Assembly: GCF_030696885.1 (NCBI RefSeq)
Contig: NZ_JAUYRI010000003.1
Location: 1-64,000 of the forward strand
Direction: 5' to 3'
From: Thiobacillus sp.
GTDB lineage: Bacteria; Pseudomonadota; Gammaproteobacteria; Burkholderiales; Thiobacillaceae
Length of the DNA stretch: 64,000 bases
Notes under the pieces: generated by a model
Told to the model about the DNA's origin: nothing
What the model saw: the letters and a program-made list of their open reading frames with translations, nothing else
The model's database searches: none
Position numbers and translations under genes: made by a program
In this document: positions 63,903-64,000 of the stretch, one piece after another
Layout of the letters: each line of letters starts with the position of its first letter
How positions within the stretch are numbered: position 1 is the stretch's first letter

Positions 63903-64000
63903 ATGCAGGCGCCTGGTCTCAAACGGGCGTGCGGAGGTGCCCTGCTCGTCGCCACGCTGGCCCTGGGCGGCTGCGGCCTGCTACCCGAGGTTCAGGATGA
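63903..64000 (+). CDS. bamD: Outer membrane assembly lipoprotein BamD, N-terminal fragment (cut by window edge)
   Basis: The visible part has a lipoprotein signal peptide with lipobox LGGC followed by GLLPEVQDE, matching BamD starts (C-G-L-x-P-E-x-x-D-E). An ATG at 63867 would add 12 residues; that ATG overlaps the rluD ATG (63866-63868) on the other strand. BamD is the essential TPR lipoprotein of the BAM complex. The rest lies outside the window. Confidence 0.8.
   Translation, partial: MQAPGLKRACGGALLVATLALGGCGLLPEVQD

Overview
The window is a high-GC chromosomal segment of a betaproteobacterium, most likely a Thiobacillus-like sulfur oxidiser. The inference rests on a dissimilatory sat-aprBA cluster, a CbbQ/CbbO-type MoxR-VWA pair, an EF-P with Arg32 next to its rhamnosyltransferase EarP, and typical betaproteobacterial gene orders (surE-pcm-nlpD-rpoS, hom-thrC, rluD-pgeF divergent from bamD, rplU-rpmA-obgE divergent from ispB). 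No rRNA, prophage, intact insertion sequence or CRISPR array was seen. One tRNA (Pro, CGG) is present.

Layout. 1-4.5 kb: the 3' end of a cysteine-cluster protein, a small inverted repeat, dxs, folE2, and a divergent pair (periplasmic aspartic protease / class I amidotransferase) whose start codons overlap. 4.5-14 kb: the sulfur-energy block (137-aa protein, sat, aprB, aprA), followed by a YkgJ-type protein, a DUF4124 protein, the CbbQ/CbbO-like pair and a 91-aa protein. 14-20.3 kb: obgE, rpmA, rplU, ispB, tRNA-Pro, a small exported protein, an FMN glutamate-synthase-like enzyme, a CDGSH protein and a DUF924 protein. 20.3-23.7 kb: an accessory island of three minus-strand genes (nuclease-fold protein, tail-anchored protein, HEPN-like protein) ending beside a 112-bp inverted-repeat element. 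23.7-35.7 kb: metG, acyP, a strong small-RNA candidate, dnaE, efp-earP, a cold-shock gene, icd, rluE, nudJ and mnmA. 35.7-40.2 kb: a second accessory stretch (AT-richer membrane protein, Phd/RelE-type toxin-antitoxin pair, glnS, and a deoxyribosyltransferase/TIR-like protein). 40.2-47.2 kb: msrA, a GST, a truncated uracil-DNA glycosylase remnant, a PAP2 phosphatase, thrC, hom, an AlaA-type aminotransferase and a Mth938-type protein. 47.2-47.9 kb: a striking nested palindromic repeat. 47.9-64 kb: an IMP/GMP nucleotidase-like HAD protein, rpoS, nlpD, pcm, surE, tamB-tamA, clpB, nadC, a GNAT, a dispersed repeat, pgeF, rluD and the start of bamD.

How it works together. Sat and AprBA oxidise sulfite via APS to sulfate, yielding ATP. 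The membrane partner (AprM or QmoABC) is not encoded next to them. The rest is largely core metabolism and information processing. The items most worth follow-up are the nested palindrome at 47.25-47.89 kb (stems change sequence between copies but keep pairing), the anti-Shine-Dalgarno-type sRNA candidate at 26.17-26.30 kb, the possible defence island at 20.5-23.4 kb, and the MoxR-VWA pair beside the APS reductase genes.
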